DNA of 64,000 bases from Antarcticibacterium arcticum (GTDB lineage Bacteria; Bacteroidota; Bacteroidia; Flavobacteriales; Flavobacteriaceae). A program made the translations under genes and the position numbers. Where the stretch lies: positions 744,001 to 808,000 of the forward strand of contig NZ_CP042476.1 of NCBI RefSeq assembly GCF_007993795.1. The letters run 5' to 3'. Below the pieces are notes generated by a model, which was not told the origin of the DNA, did no database searches, and saw nothing but the letters and a program-made list of their open reading frames with translations. This document shows positions 26,901-35,764 of this stretch, in pieces; position 1 is the stretch's first letter, and every line of letters starts with the position of its first letter.

Positions 26901-29900
26901 GATGTTACAGCTAAGTTCCAATCCGCTGTTGCTTATTGCAGCAGCTGGAAGTGTATCGTCAAGCGTTACAGTTTCAGAAGCAGTAGCGGTACATCCGTTC
27001 TCACCGGTTACAGTTACAGTATAAGTTCCGGCCTCGCTCACTTCTAAAGATTCAGAAGTTCCAACTACCATAGATCCGTTAGACCAGGAGTAGCTTACCC
27101 CACCTGAAGCGGTAAGGGTTAGAGATGTGATGTTACAGCTTAGTTCCAATCCGCTGTTGCTGATTGCAGCAGCAGGAAGGGTATCGTCAAGAGTAACAGT
27201 TTCAGAAACAGTAGCGGTACATCCGTTCTCACCTGTTACAGTTACAGTATATGTTCCGGCCTCGCTTACTTCCAAAGCAGCAGAAGTTCCCACTACCATA
27301 GATCCGTTAGACCAGGAGTAGCTTACGCCACCCGAAGCCGTAAGGGTTAGAGATGTGATGTTACAGCTAAGTTCCAATCCGCTGTCGCTTATTGCAGCAG
27401 CAGGAAGGGTATCGTCAAGAGTTACAGTTTCAGAAGCAGTAGCGGTACATCCGTTCTCACCAGTTACAGTTACAGTATATGTTCCGGCCTCGCTTACTTC
27501 TAAAGATTCAGAAGTTCCAACTACTATAGATCCGTTAGACCAGGAGTAGCTCACCCCACCGGAAGCGGTAAGAGTTAGAGATGTGATGTTACAGCTAAGC
27601 TCCAATCCGCTGTTGCTGATTGCAGCAGCCGGAAGGGTATCGTCAAGAGTTACAGTTTCAGAAGCAGTAGCGGTACATCCGTTCTCACCTGTTACAGTTA
27701 CGGTATAAGTTCCGGCCTCGCTCACTTCTAAAGATTCAGAAGTTCCAACTACCATAGATCCGTTAGACCAGGAGTAGCTTACCCCACCTGAAGCGGTAAG
27801 GGTTAGAGATGTGATGTTACAGCTTAGTTCCAATCCGCTGTTGCTGATTGCAGCAGCAGGAAGGGTATCGTCAAGGGTTACAGTTTCAGAAGCAGTAGCG
27901 GTACATCCGTTCTCACCTGTTACAGTTACAGTATATGTTCCGGCCTCGCTTACTTCCAAAGCAGCAGAAGTTCCCACTACCATAGATCCGTTAGACCAGG
28001 AGTAGCTCACCCCACCTGAAGCGGTAAGGGTTAGAGATGTGATAGTACAGCTTAGTTCCAATCCGCTGTTGCTTATTGCAGCAGCCGGCAGGGTATCGTC
28101 AAGAGTTACAGTTTCAGAAGCAGTAGCAGTACATCCGTTCTCACCTGTTACAGTTACGGTATAAGTTCCCGCCTCGCTTACTTCTAAAGATGCAGAAGTT
28201 CCAACTACCATAGATCCGTTAGACCAGGAGTAGCTTACTCCACCTGAAGCGGTAAGGGTTAGAGATGTGATATTACAGCTTAGTTCCAATCCGCTATTGC
28301 TGATTGCAGCAGCCGGAAGGGTATCGTCAAGTGTTACAGTTTCAGAAGCAGTAGCAGTACATCCATTCTCACCGGTTACAGTTACGGTATAAGTACCGGC
28401 TTCGCTTACTTCAAGAGCAGCAGAAGTTCCAACTACCATAGATCCGTTAGACCAGGAGTAGCTTACCCCACCAGAAGCGGTTAGCGTTAATGATGTGATG
28501 TTACAGCTTAGTTCCAATCCGTTGTTGCTGATTGTAGCAGCAGGAAGGGTATCGTCAAGCGTTACAGTTTCAGAAGCAGTAGCGGTACATCCGTTCTCAC
28601 CTGTTACAGTTACGGTATATGTTCCGGCCTCGCTTACTTCAAGAGCAGCAGAAGTTCCAACTACCATAGATCCATTGGACCAAGAGTAGCTTACTCCGCC
28701 AGAAGCGGTAAGAGTTAATGATGTGATGTTACAGCTTAGTTCCAATCCGCTGTTGCTTATTGCAGCAGCCGGAAGGGTATCGTCAAGAGTTACAGTTTCA
28801 GAAGCAGTAGCGGTACATCCGTTCTCACCTGTTACAGTTACGGTATATGTTCCGGCCTCGCTTACTTCAAGAGCAGCCGAAGTTCCCACTACCATAGATC
28901 CGTTAGACCAGGAGTAGCTTACTCCGCCAGAAGCGGTAAGGATTAGAGATGTGATGTTACAGCTAAGTTCCAATCCGCTGTTGCTGATTGCAGCAGCAGG
29001 TACTGTATTGTCAAGAGTAGTAGTTACTGAAGCAGTAGCGGTACACCCGTTAGCAGCAGTTACGGTTACAGTGAAAGTTCCGGCAGTAGATACTGTTAGG
29101 TTTGCTTCTGTTCCAACCACCTCAGATCCATTGGACCAGGAGTAGCTCACCCCACCTGAAGCGGTAAGAGTAGTTGAAGGAACAGAACAGCTAAGAGCAA
29201 GGCCGTTGTTATTTTCGATCTCCGCAACAGGTACTGTATTGTCAAGAGTAGTTGTTACTGAAGCAGTAGCGGTACATCCATTCTCACCGGTTACAGTTAC
29301 AGTGAAAGTTCCGGCAGTAGATACTGTTAGGTTTGCTTCTGTTCCAACTACCTCAGATCCATTTGACCAGGAGTAGCTCACCCCACCTGACGCGGTAAGG
29401 GTTAGAGATGTGATGTTACAGCTTAGTTCCAATCCGCTGTTGCTGATTGCAGCAGCAGGAAGGGTATCGTCAAGCGTTACAGTTTCAGAAGCAGTAGCAG
29501 TACATCCGTTCTCACCAGTTACAGTTACAGTATAAGTTCCGGCCTCGCTTACTTCAAGAGCAGCAGAAGTTCCCACTACCATAGATCCGTTAGACCAGGA
29601 GTAGCTTACGCCACCTGAGGCGGTAAGAGTTAATGATGTGATGTTACAGCTAAGTTCCAATCCGCTATTGCTTATTGCAGCAGCAGGTACTGTATTGTCA
29701 AGAGTAGTTGTTACTGAAGCAGTAGCGGTACACCCGTTAGCAGCAGTTACGGTCACAGTGAAAGTTCCGGCAGTAGATACTGTTAGGTTTGCTTCTGTTC
29801 CAACTACCTCAGATCCATTTGACCAGGAGTAGCTCACCCCACCTGACGCGGTAAGGGTAGTTGAAGGAACAGAACAGCTAAGAGCAAGTCCGTTGTTGTT

Positions 29901-31835
29901 TTCGATCTCCGCAACAGGTACTGTATTGTCAAGAGTAGTTGTTACTGAAGCAGTAGCGGTACATCCATTCTCACCTGTTACAGTTACAGTGAAAGTTCCG
30001 GCAGTAGATACTGTTAAGTTTGCTTCTGTTCCAACTACCTCAGATCCATTAGACCAGGAGTAGCTCACCCCACCAGAAGCGGTAAGAGTAGTTGAAGGAA
30101 CAGAACAGCTAAGAGCAAGTCCGTTGTTGTTTTCGATCTCAGCAACAGGTACTGTATTGTCAAGAGTAGTAGTTACTGAAGAAGTAGCGGTACATCCATT
30201 GGCAGCAGTTACGGTTACAGTGAAAGTTCCGGCAGTAGTTACTGTTAATTCAGCTTCTGTTCCAACAACCTCAGATCCATTAGACCAGGAGTAGCTCACC
30301 CCACCTGAAGCGGTAAGGGTAGTTGAAGGATTTGCACAGCTAAGAGCAAGGCCGTTGTTGTTTGCGATATTGGCAACCGGAAGAGGTTTTACAATAATTT
30401 TCACTTCAAGTCTTTCACTTTCACATTCTCCTTCCTTAAATGAACTAACCCATACAGAATATTCTCCCGCCTCGCTTGTATTGGTATTAACTGTGGGAGT
30501 TCCGGTTAGAGGTGTTTCAGCGGTAGCTGAAGTATAATAATTAATACTATATCCGGGAGTAACTGTTACATCGTAATCCTGAACTCCTTCTCCTATACAA
30601 TAAGATTGGTCCTCAACTACGGGAAGAGGGGAAGAAACAGGTATTGTAACATCTACAGTTACAGATTTTGGACAACCTGCCGTGGTAAACGAGTAAGTTA
30701 TTGTGTAAGTTCCGGGAGTGCTGCTTTCTAAATTTATAGCACCTGTTGAACTATTTATTGTTAAACCGTTGGTGGAAGAAAAGGTTCCACCCTGTACTCC
30801 ATTTATAAGCGGGGAGGCAGAAGCGCCGCAAAAATCAGCAGGATTATATTCAATGCTTGCAGTCCCAAGGTTTAGTTTTACATCTACAGGAGTTACAAAA
30901 TCGTACAAAGAAGCTGTAGCTGCCGCAGAGGCCTTGGTCTTTACAAGAACATTTCCAATTGTGATTCCCTGGCAGGGATTTGAAGCTCCGAAAAATGCGG
31001 AAATATTAATTGCTGCTTCTACAAATTGATAAGGTTGGTATTGATTACTTCCAAAAGCTCCTAACGCAGTATTAACAGTGCTGGTATTTGTCATTCCGAA
31101 CCTGTTTGGGCCGGGATTATTTTTAAGAACATAATCGTAACCTGGTCCCACTGCTTCCCACTCAAAATAACTTATGGTAGCAAGACTTCCACCATTTGTA
31201 TATTCCACTGCTATCAAAAGATCGCCTAAAGTTCTCCCACCGTTAGGTCCGGCAGATGAAAAGGTTCCTCCGGCTATTGGGGTAACTTTGTTTTGTAATA
31301 ATTCAAAATCTATATAGGCGGTTCCGTTTACTTCCAAACGGTCACTGGCTAATATTAACCATTGATCATTATTATTATCCTCACCCAGGTGGACAAGGAT
31401 ATTATTTATATCACCTTTTCCTGTGGCTTTCCCTGTAGTCCATTTCCAGGTATTAGGATCATCATTGAATTTTCCACCACCCTGAAAAATATTATCCGTA
31501 TTTGAATTGTATGGATCTGTAATCCTAAAGGTTCTTGTAGCATCTACAGGAGTTCCATTGGCATTAAATACAAACCCACCGGTACCTGAAGTTCCCGGAA
31601 GCCAGTCGCCAATACCCGATTGAGGGGTATTTGCCTGAAGATCGCCATCTATGTGAAAACCACCGGTGGGTTCTACAACCGGCGCTGTTTGAGCGAAAAG
31701 GTTCCCGGTAGATAGTAAACCTATTGAAAGGACCAATATCACCGAAGGAAAGCGAATGATCTTTTTATTTTCCAATGCTATTCCCATAGCATTTAAAAAA
31801 GAGACCAAAAATGCGAGAGTAGTTTTCCAAATCAT
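23928..31835 (-). CDS. Giant type IX-secreted repeat adhesin (gliding-motility type C-terminus)
   Basis: A 2635-residue surface protein. From the N-terminus: a long signal region ending ...LFAQ near residue 49, with two hydrophobic stretches (M17 at 31787 is an alternative start); a non-repetitive domain (about 50-330); two Ig-like domains; 16 tandem Ig-like repeats of 76-77 residues with the core TASGGVSYSWSNGS; 8 HYR-type domains (TDNCEGT..., FPVGTTTVTYTATDAAGNT); a SprB-like repeat (YSINGTDYQESGIFSDLAPGTYSVTARNSSG, in part); and a type B sorting domain with TPDNGDGLGHND, FNRWGAEIF and WDGQ. It should be exported by the type IX system and displayed on the surface for adhesion or gliding. 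It is the first gene of the operon with PorP/SprF and OmpA. Confidence 0.93.
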   Translation of the reverse strand: MIWKTTLAFLVSFLNAMGIALENKKIIRFPSVILVLSIGLLSTGNLFAQTAPVVEPTGGFHIDGDLQANTPQSGIGDWLPGTSGTGGFVFNANGTPVDATRTFRITDPYNSNTDNIFQGGGKFNDDPNTWKWTTGKATGKGDINNILVHLGEDNNNDQWLILASDRLEVNGTAYIDFELLQNKVTPIAGGTFSSAGPNGGRTLGDLLIAVEYTNGGSLATISYFEWEAVGPGYDYVLKNNPGPNRFGMTNTSTVNTALGAFGSNQYQPYQFVEAAINISAFFGASNPCQGITIGNVLVKTKASAAATASLYDFVTPVDVKLNLGTASIEYNPADFCGASASPLINGVQGGTFSSTNGLTINSSTGAINLESSTPGTYTITYSFTTAGCPKSVTVDVTIPVSSPLPVVEDQSYCIGEGVQDYDVTVTPGYSINYYTSATAETPLTGTPTVNTNTSEAGEYSVWVSSFKEGECESERLEVKIIVKPLPVANIANNNGLALSCANPSTTLTASGGVSYSWSNGSEVVGTEAELTVTTAGTFTVTVTAANGCTATSSVTTTLDNTVPVAEIENNNGLALSCSVPSTTLTASGGVSYSWSNGSEVVGTEANLTVSTAGTFTVTVTGENGCTATASVTTTLDNTVPVAEIENNNGLALSCSVPSTTLTASGGVSYSWSNGSEVVGTEANLTVSTAGTFTVTVTAANGCTATASVTTTLDNTVPAAAISNSGLELSCNITSLTLTASGGVSYSWSNGSMVVGTSAALEVSEAGTYTVTVTGENGCTATASETVTLDDTLPAAAISNSGLELSCNITSLTLTASGGVSYSWSNGSEVVGTEANLTVSTAGTFTVTVTGENGCTATASVTTTLDNTVPVAEIENNNGLALSCSVPSTTLTASGGVSYSWSNGSEVVGTEANLTVSTAGTFTVTVTAANGCTATASVTTTLDNTVPAAAISNSGLELSCNITSLILTASGGVSYSWSNGSMVVGTSAALEVSEAGTYTVTVTGENGCTATASETVTLDDTLPAAAISNSGLELSCNITSLTLTASGGVSYSWSNGSMVVGTSAALEVSEAGTYTVTVTGENGCTATASETVTLDDTLPAATISNNGLELSCNITSLTLTASGGVSYSWSNGSMVVGTSAALEVSEAGTYTVTVTGENGCTATASETVTLDDTLPAAAISNSGLELSCNITSLTLTASGGVSYSWSNGSMVVGTSASLEVSEAGTYTVTVTGENGCTATASETVTLDDTLPAAAISNSGLELSCTITSLTLTASGGVSYSWSNGSMVVGTSAALEVSEAGTYTVTVTGENGCTATASETVTLDDTLPAAAISNSGLELSCNITSLTLTASGGVSYSWSNGSMVVGTSESLEVSEAGTYTVTVTGENGCTATASETVTLDDTLPAAAISNSGLELSCNITSLTLTASGGVSYSWSNGSIVVGTSESLEVSEAGTYTVTVTGENGCTATASETVTLDDTLPAAAISDSGLELSCNITSLTLTASGGVSYSWSNGSMVVGTSAALEVSEAGTYTVTVTGENGCTATVSETVTLDDTLPAAAISNSGLELSCNITSLTLTASGGVSYSWSNGSMVVGTSESLEVSEAGTYTVTVTGENGCTATASETVTLDDTLPAAAISNSGLELSCNITSLTLTASGGVSYSWSNGSMVVGTSAALEVSEAGTYTVTVTGENGCTATASETVNFIPDTQDPVFDSVSDISVNVDAGICGAVVNYEVPTATDNCEGTEVSLTDGLASGIEFPVGTTTVTYTATDAAGNTVSVSFTVTVIDNEAPVIACIDNITQATDMGAATAVVSFEAPVGTDNCAATTEQTAGLPSGSEFPIGTTTNTYVVTDAAGNTATCSFTVTVVDEEDPTISCPANINMNVDAGICGAVVEFEMPVANDNSGNVTVTQTAGPASGEVFPVGTTTVSFTATDEAGNTATCSFTVTVEDNEAPVFDSVSDITVNVDAGICGAVVNYEVPTATDNCEGTEVSLTDGLASGSEFPVGTTTVTYTATDAAGNTVSVSFTVTVIDNEAPVIACIDNITQATDMGAATAVVSFEAPMGTDNCGATTEQTVGLLSGSEFPIGTTTNTYVVTDAAGNTATCSFTVTVVDEEDPTISCPANINMNVDAGICGAVVEFEMPVANDNSGNVTVTQTAGPASGEVFPVGTTTVSFTATDEAGNTATCSFTVTVEDNEAPVFGSVSDITVNVDAGICGAVVNYEVPTATDNCEGTEVSLTDGLASGSEFPVGTTTVTYTATDAAGNTVTITFTVTVVDNIAPVISCNENINIEVEFGVTGAVVNYNAPTATDNCPGTTIVQREGLSSGSTFPVGTTTNTFIVTDAAGNTATCSFTVTIVEIPEPTPSTPVIVEVIQPTCQVPTGSIEVETEEEMEYSINGTDYQESGIFSDLAPGTYSVTARNSSGAVSDPVQVILDEPSGTVSITTFVELCNDETEDIFDLFDLVDAESDQTGTWVDSSQTGELNGSLIDPKNLAPGRYTFTYVITGACASSTEVIVEITDCIILPCTLSDIKDSISKVVTPDNGDGLGHNDFFTIDISNECGFTYNVKIFNRWGAEIFSAVNYDNNWDGQSNRSVTSSNQLPSGTYYYIVEIFESNGNRPFEPIQGYIYLGTKQL
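25030..26500 (-). repeat. 735-bp tandem duplication encoding three HYR domains
   Basis: Two almost identical 735-bp units (about 25030-25764 and 25765-26499) encode the same trio of HYR domains. The domains open with VFDSVSD, VIACIDN and TISCPANI. A third, partial unit follows (first domain plus a diverged VISCNENI domain). Differences are scattered single bases. Boundaries are approximate because the repeat is seamless. Confidence 0.8.
26740..30375 (-). repeat. Sixteen tandem 228/231-bp repeats in the adhesin gene
   Basis: Sixteen head-to-tail units encode Ig-like domains. Type A (231 bp, NNNGLALSC...EVVGTEANLTVSTAGTFTV, DNTV end) covers repeats 1-3 and 6. Type B (228 bp, SNSGLELSCNITSLTL...MVVGTSAALEVSEAGTYTV, DDTL end) covers 4 and 7-16. 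Repeat 5 is a B-A hybrid. The shared core TASGGVSYSWSNGS is nearly invariant. Counting is from the N-terminus, i.e. from 30375 leftwards. The length and coding nature exclude a CRISPR array. Confidence 0.9.
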
Positions 31836-32525
31836 AATTTACATCTTTGAATTATATAATTCTATTTTTGAAACTTACCGCTAGCGGAAAAGTTTCCTTT
31901 ATTTTTATTCAGACGATAATAAGATGATTTGTAGGGTTACAATCATCAAAATGTTCAATAAAATGGACATTTATAATTAACACGGAAGATTGCTGTCGGG
32001 GGAATCTTTGACAAATCGATTTGGGGACCAATTTGGATTTTGTATTAATTATTATGTAAAATTATTATAAAACTTTCCTAAAAAAAGAAATCTGTAAATT
32101 ATTAGATATAATACCAATTTAATGGCATGAAATACACCTTTTGATGAAAAAGAAAGGGGGAAAATCCCCATTTTATTTATCAAAATCATTAAAGTCGAAC
32201 TAACTTTTATGAAAAATCAATACTGGAAATCAAGTATTTGTGCCTAAAAATTGAAGGATTCTGTATGGGGATATTTTAAGGAAAGAATTAAAATTTAATG
32301 GATAATTTCAGATTATTGCAAGGGGAATTATTCATAATTCGAATCATAATTATTATCCTGTGGCCGGAGTTTTTTTAGGTGTAGTTTAAAAACTAAAATT
32401 TCCCTGATGGTCTCTTCAACGGCTTTTTGCACTTTACTTATATCCTCAAAAATTCCATAAAAAATTTTTACCCTGCCACTGTCCTCATCGCGCTAAAACT
32501 CGTAAATTGCAGCAAAGTGTAGAAT
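31836..32525. other. 690-bp AT-rich intergenic region between adhesin and pdxH
   Basis: This divergent intergenic region must carry the adhesin operon and pdxH promoters, but no exact TAnnTTTG box was found on either strand near the starts. The minus strand at 32328-32492 has a 54-codon open frame with protein-like composition (EDISKVQKAVEETIREILVF) ending in TAA. It lacks a normal start and is preceded by TAG, so it may be the tail of a decayed gene. Nothing else was recognised. Confidence 0.35.
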
Positions 32526-33170
32526 ATGAATAAAAATTTAGCACATTACCGCCGGGTTTATTCCAAAGGCGCGTTACTTGAATCTGAAATTCCGCAGGAG
32601 CCCCTGGAATTGTTCAACCATTGGTTTCACGAGATGGAAAAGATCAAAAATCCTATTGAGGTAAATGCCATGACGGTTGCGACAATAGACAGTGAGGGTA
32701 TGCCCAAAAGCAGGGTAATATTGCTAAAGGAATATAGTAAAGAAGGTTTTGTGTTCTATACTAATTATACGTCTGAAAAAGGCAGGTCCCTTGAAATAAA
32801 TCCTAAGATATGTCTCTCTTTTTTCTGGCCGGAGATGGAAAGACAGGTAATAATACAAGGGAAAGCTGAAAAATTTTCAGAAGAAAAAGCAATTGAATAT
32901 TTTCAAACAAGGCCACGGGGCAGCCAGTTGGGTGCCTGGGCCTCCAATCAAAGCAGTGAGATCGCCTCCCGGGAAGTTCTCGAAAAAAGCCTTAGAGAGC
33001 TTGAAATAAAATATGAGGATATGGAAATTCCCAAACCCGAACATTGGGGAGGATACCTGGTACGGCCCGAAAATATTGAATTTTGGCAGGGAAGGCCAAA
33101 TAGATTACATGACCGCATTCTTTATGAAAAAGATGCATCTAACTGGAATATAAAAAGACTTGCACCGTAA
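32526..33170 (+). CDS. pdxH: Pyridoxamine 5'-phosphate oxidase
   Basis: A 214-residue FMN-dependent oxidase making pyridoxal 5'-phosphate from pyridoxamine or pyridoxine phosphate. FMN-binding and active-site segments are clear: AMTVATIDSEGMPKSRVILLKEY, FVFYTNYTSEKGRSLEINP, RQVIIQGKAEKFSEE, and the PLP-contact ending EHWGGYLVRPENIEFWQGRPNRLHDR. The first ATG gives the standard N-terminus (LAHYRRVYSKGALLESEIP). The stop codon overlaps the start of the next gene by 1 nt (TAATG), so the downstream phosphatase is translationally coupled. Confidence 0.97.
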   Translation: MNKNLAHYRRVYSKGALLESEIPQEPLELFNHWFHEMEKIKNPIEVNAMTVATIDSEGMPKSRVILLKEYSKEGFVFYTNYTSEKGRSLEINPKICLSFFWPEMERQVIIQGKAEKFSEEKAIEYFQTRPRGSQLGAWASNQSSEIASREVLEKSLRELEIKYEDMEIPKPEHWGGYLVRPENIEFWQGRPNRLHDRILYEKDASNWNIKRLAP

Positions 33171-33655
33171 TGAAGCGATTGATATTGATAAGACATGGGA
33201 AGTCTTCGTGGGAATATGATGTGGCCGATGATAAAAGGCCACTTAAAAAACGCGGTTTTAAAGATGGAGAACTAATAGCGGGAACTTTCGAGAAATTCTT
33301 TGATAAACCCGTAGTTATCTATAGCAGTCCGGCGGTAAGAGCCTTAGAGACAGCTAAAATTTTTAAGGACAAATTGAAGGTAGAGGATAAAAACTTTAAT
33401 ATCAAACCGGGTTTATATACTTTCAGTAAAGCAGACCTGCTGTCACAAATAAGCAAGTGTGAAGATTCTATTCCAAAACTAATGGTCTTTGGCCACAACC
33501 CGGCGATGACGGGGTTAGTGAATGAGCTGGGAGATAAACATTTTGATAATATTCCCACTACCGGCCTAACCGTAATAGATTTTGATTCCCCTTCCTGGAG
33601 CGCCCTGGGCAAAGGAAAAACCATTATGCACCTGTTCCCCAAAAATCTTCGATAA
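33170..33655 (+). CDS. sixA: SixA-like histidine phosphatase
   Basis: A 161-residue histidine-phosphatase (phosphoglycerate-mutase-like) protein. The catalytic RHGKSSW follows the first strand (residues 7-13). The second catalytic His is in VFGHNPAMTGLVNEL near residue 107, with SSPAVRALETAKIF between. SixA removes phosphate from phosphohistidine in phosphorelay proteins; the substrate here is unknown. It is coupled to pdxH and lies 6 bp before ppk1, so it belongs to the polyphosphate operon. Confidence 0.85.
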   Translation: MKRLILIRHGKSSWEYDVADDKRPLKKRGFKDGELIAGTFEKFFDKPVVIYSSPAVRALETAKIFKDKLKVEDKNFNIKPGLYTFSKADLLSQISKCEDSIPKLMVFGHNPAMTGLVNELGDKHFDNIPTTGLTVIDFDSPSWSALGKGKTIMHLFPKNLR

Positions 33656-33661
33656 CATTTA

Positions 33662-35764
33662 ATGAATAGTTATAAGTACATAAACAGAGAGTTAAGCTGG
33701 CTGCAATTTAATGCCAGGGTGTTACAGGAGGCCGAAGATGAAACCGTACCGCTTATTGAAAGATTGAGGTTCCTTGGGATTTTTTCCAATAATCTTGATG
33801 AATTCTTCAAGGTGCGCTATGCTACAATTAAAAGGATAGATCTTGCGGGTAAGAATGCAAAAAGCGTCCTGGGAGGTATCAAAGCAGGGAAACTCCTTGA
33901 GGAGATCACCCAGATTGTTATCGACCAGCAATCTGAAAGCCTTGAAGTACTGGACAAGATCCAGGAAAAACTAAAGGACCACAATGTTTTTATAATTAAT
34001 GAAAAACAGGTTTCCCCAAGCCAGGAGGCTTATGTGAAAAACTATTTCTTATCCAAAGTGAGTCCCGCGCTGGTTACCATCATATTAAATGACCTGGTAA
34101 AAATTCCCAGTTTAAAAGATAGTGCAGCTTACCTCGCGGTAAAGATGGTAATGAAAGAAGAAGCTCCTGCACAGGGCATCTCAAAACTACTACACCGGCA
34201 GGTACGGGATAGAAAATATGTATTGATAGAGATCCCCCGAAGCATTAACCGGTTTGTGGTTTTGCCAGAGGAGGATGGGAAACAATACATTATCCTGCTC
34301 GATGACTTAATAAGGTTTAACCTCAAGACCATCTTCAATATTTTTGAATATGAGAGCGTATCTGCCCATATGATAAAAATTACAAGGGATGCCGAGCTGG
34401 ATATTGACAGTGACCTTAGTAAAAGTTTTATTGAAAAGATATCAATGAGCGTAAAGGACCGTATAAAAGGGGATCCTGTACGCTTTGTATATGATATGAA
34501 TATCGATGAAGATACCCTTAGCTTTCTTATGGCTAAAATGGGCATTGATTCTACAGATAGTATCATCCCCGGCGGGAGATACCATAACCGCAGGGATTAT
34601 ATGAACTTTCCAAGTTTGGGTAAAGATGAATTGCTTTACAAGGCAATTGACCCCCTTCCTATTCCGGGATTGGTGCTCCAGGGTAGTTTACTGGGAATGA
34701 TAGCGAAAAAAGATTATTTGCTTTATGCTCCCTATCAGGCATTTCAATATGTTGTAAAATTCCTGAGGGAGGCTGCACTGGACCCAAAAGTAAGATCTAT
34801 AAAAATCACAATTTATCGCCTTGCAAAGATTTCCCACATTGCCAGTTCCCTTATAAATGCTGTTAAGAACGGAAAAAAAGTAACCGTACAAATTGAATTG
34901 CGTGCAAGGTTTGACGAGGTTGCAAACATACGTTATGCTGAACAAATGCAGCAGGAGGGCGTGAACCTTATATTTGGGGTAACAGGCCTGAAGGTGCATT
35001 CCAAAATTTGCGTTATTGAAAGGGAAGAGAATGGGAAACTACATAAATATGGGTTTATAAGTACCGGGAATTTTAATGAATCCACCTCCAGGATCTATAC
35101 CGATTATACATTGTTTACCGCGCATCAGGAAATTTTAAAGGAACTCAATAAGGTATTTGATTTCTTTGAAATAAACTATAAAGTGAGCCGGTATAAGCAT
35201 TTGCTGGTATCGCCCCATTATACCAGAACCGCTCTTATAAAATTGATCACTACTGAAATTGAAAATGCCCAAAAAGGGAGAAAAGCGGGCATAAAACTTA
35301 AGGTGAACAGCCTGTCTGATTTTACTCTTATAGACAAACTTTATGAAGCAAGTAGGGCAGGGGTAAAGATAAAATTAATTGTAAGGGGGATTTGTTCATT
35401 AATCCCTGGGGTGCCGGGACAAAGTGAAAATATTGAGGCTATTTCTATTCTTGATAAATTCCTGGAACATCCGCGGGTTTATATTTTCGAAAATGAAGGG
35501 GATCCAAAGATCTATATATCATCGGCAGACTGGATGACGCGTAATATGGATTACCGGGTAGAAGTTTCCTGCCCTATTTATGATGAGAGTATTAAAAATG
35601 AGATCCTTGAAACCTTTAATATAAGTTGGGAAGATAATGTAAAAGCCCGGGTGCATTCCCTGGCCCAGGACAATGCATACAGAAGAAATGATAAGCCACC
35701 CCTGCGTTCCCAGTTTGCCTTGTATGAATATTATCAGAAAAAGTTAGAAAAAATTTCAGTTTGA
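33662..35764 (+). CDS. ppk1: Polyphosphate kinase 1
   Basis: A 700-residue enzyme that makes polyphosphate from ATP. The N-terminal domain starts YINRELSWLQFNARVLQEA and keeps the FSNNLDEFFKVR motif. The catalytic half has the phosphorylated-His motif GLKVHSKICVI (about residue 445), then STGNFNESTSRIYTDYTLFTAH, and later CSLIPGVPG and the SSADWMTRNMDYRVEV segment. Length and motif order are those of full-length PPK1. It is directly followed by ppx with a 4-nt overlap, so synthesis and breakdown of polyphosphate are co-expressed. Confidence 0.96.
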   Translation: MNSYKYINRELSWLQFNARVLQEAEDETVPLIERLRFLGIFSNNLDEFFKVRYATIKRIDLAGKNAKSVLGGIKAGKLLEEITQIVIDQQSESLEVLDKIQEKLKDHNVFIINEKQVSPSQEAYVKNYFLSKVSPALVTIILNDLVKIPSLKDSAAYLAVKMVMKEEAPAQGISKLLHRQVRDRKYVLIEIPRSINRFVVLPEEDGKQYIILLDDLIRFNLKTIFNIFEYESVSAHMIKITRDAELDIDSDLSKSFIEKISMSVKDRIKGDPVRFVYDMNIDEDTLSFLMAKMGIDSTDSIIPGGRYHNRRDYMNFPSLGKDELLYKAIDPLPIPGLVLQGSLLGMIAKKDYLLYAPYQAFQYVVKFLREAALDPKVRSIKITIYRLAKISHIASSLINAVKNGKKVTVQIELRARFDEVANIRYAEQMQQEGVNLIFGVTGLKVHSKICVIEREENGKLHKYGFISTGNFNESTSRIYTDYTLFTAHQEILKELNKVFDFFEINYKVSRYKHLLVSPHYTRTALIKLITTEIENAQKGRKAGIKLKVNSLSDFTLIDKLYEASRAGVKIKLIVRGICSLIPGVPGQSENIEAISILDKFLEHPRVYIFENEGDPKIYISSADWMTRNMDYRVEVSCPIYDESIKNEILETFNISWEDNVKARVHSLAQDNAYRRNDKPPLRSQFALYEYYQKKLEKISV

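Noticed and set aside
27127..29832. Repeated 64-codon plus-strand open frames (MMLQLSSNPLLLIAAAG...)
   Set aside because: They are the antisense of the adhesin repeats, kept open only by the repeat's codon use.
26740..30375. Regular 228-bp repeats as a possible CRISPR or satellite array
   Set aside because: Units are far too long and without spacers, and they translate cleanly as Ig-like domains in a single minus-strand frame.
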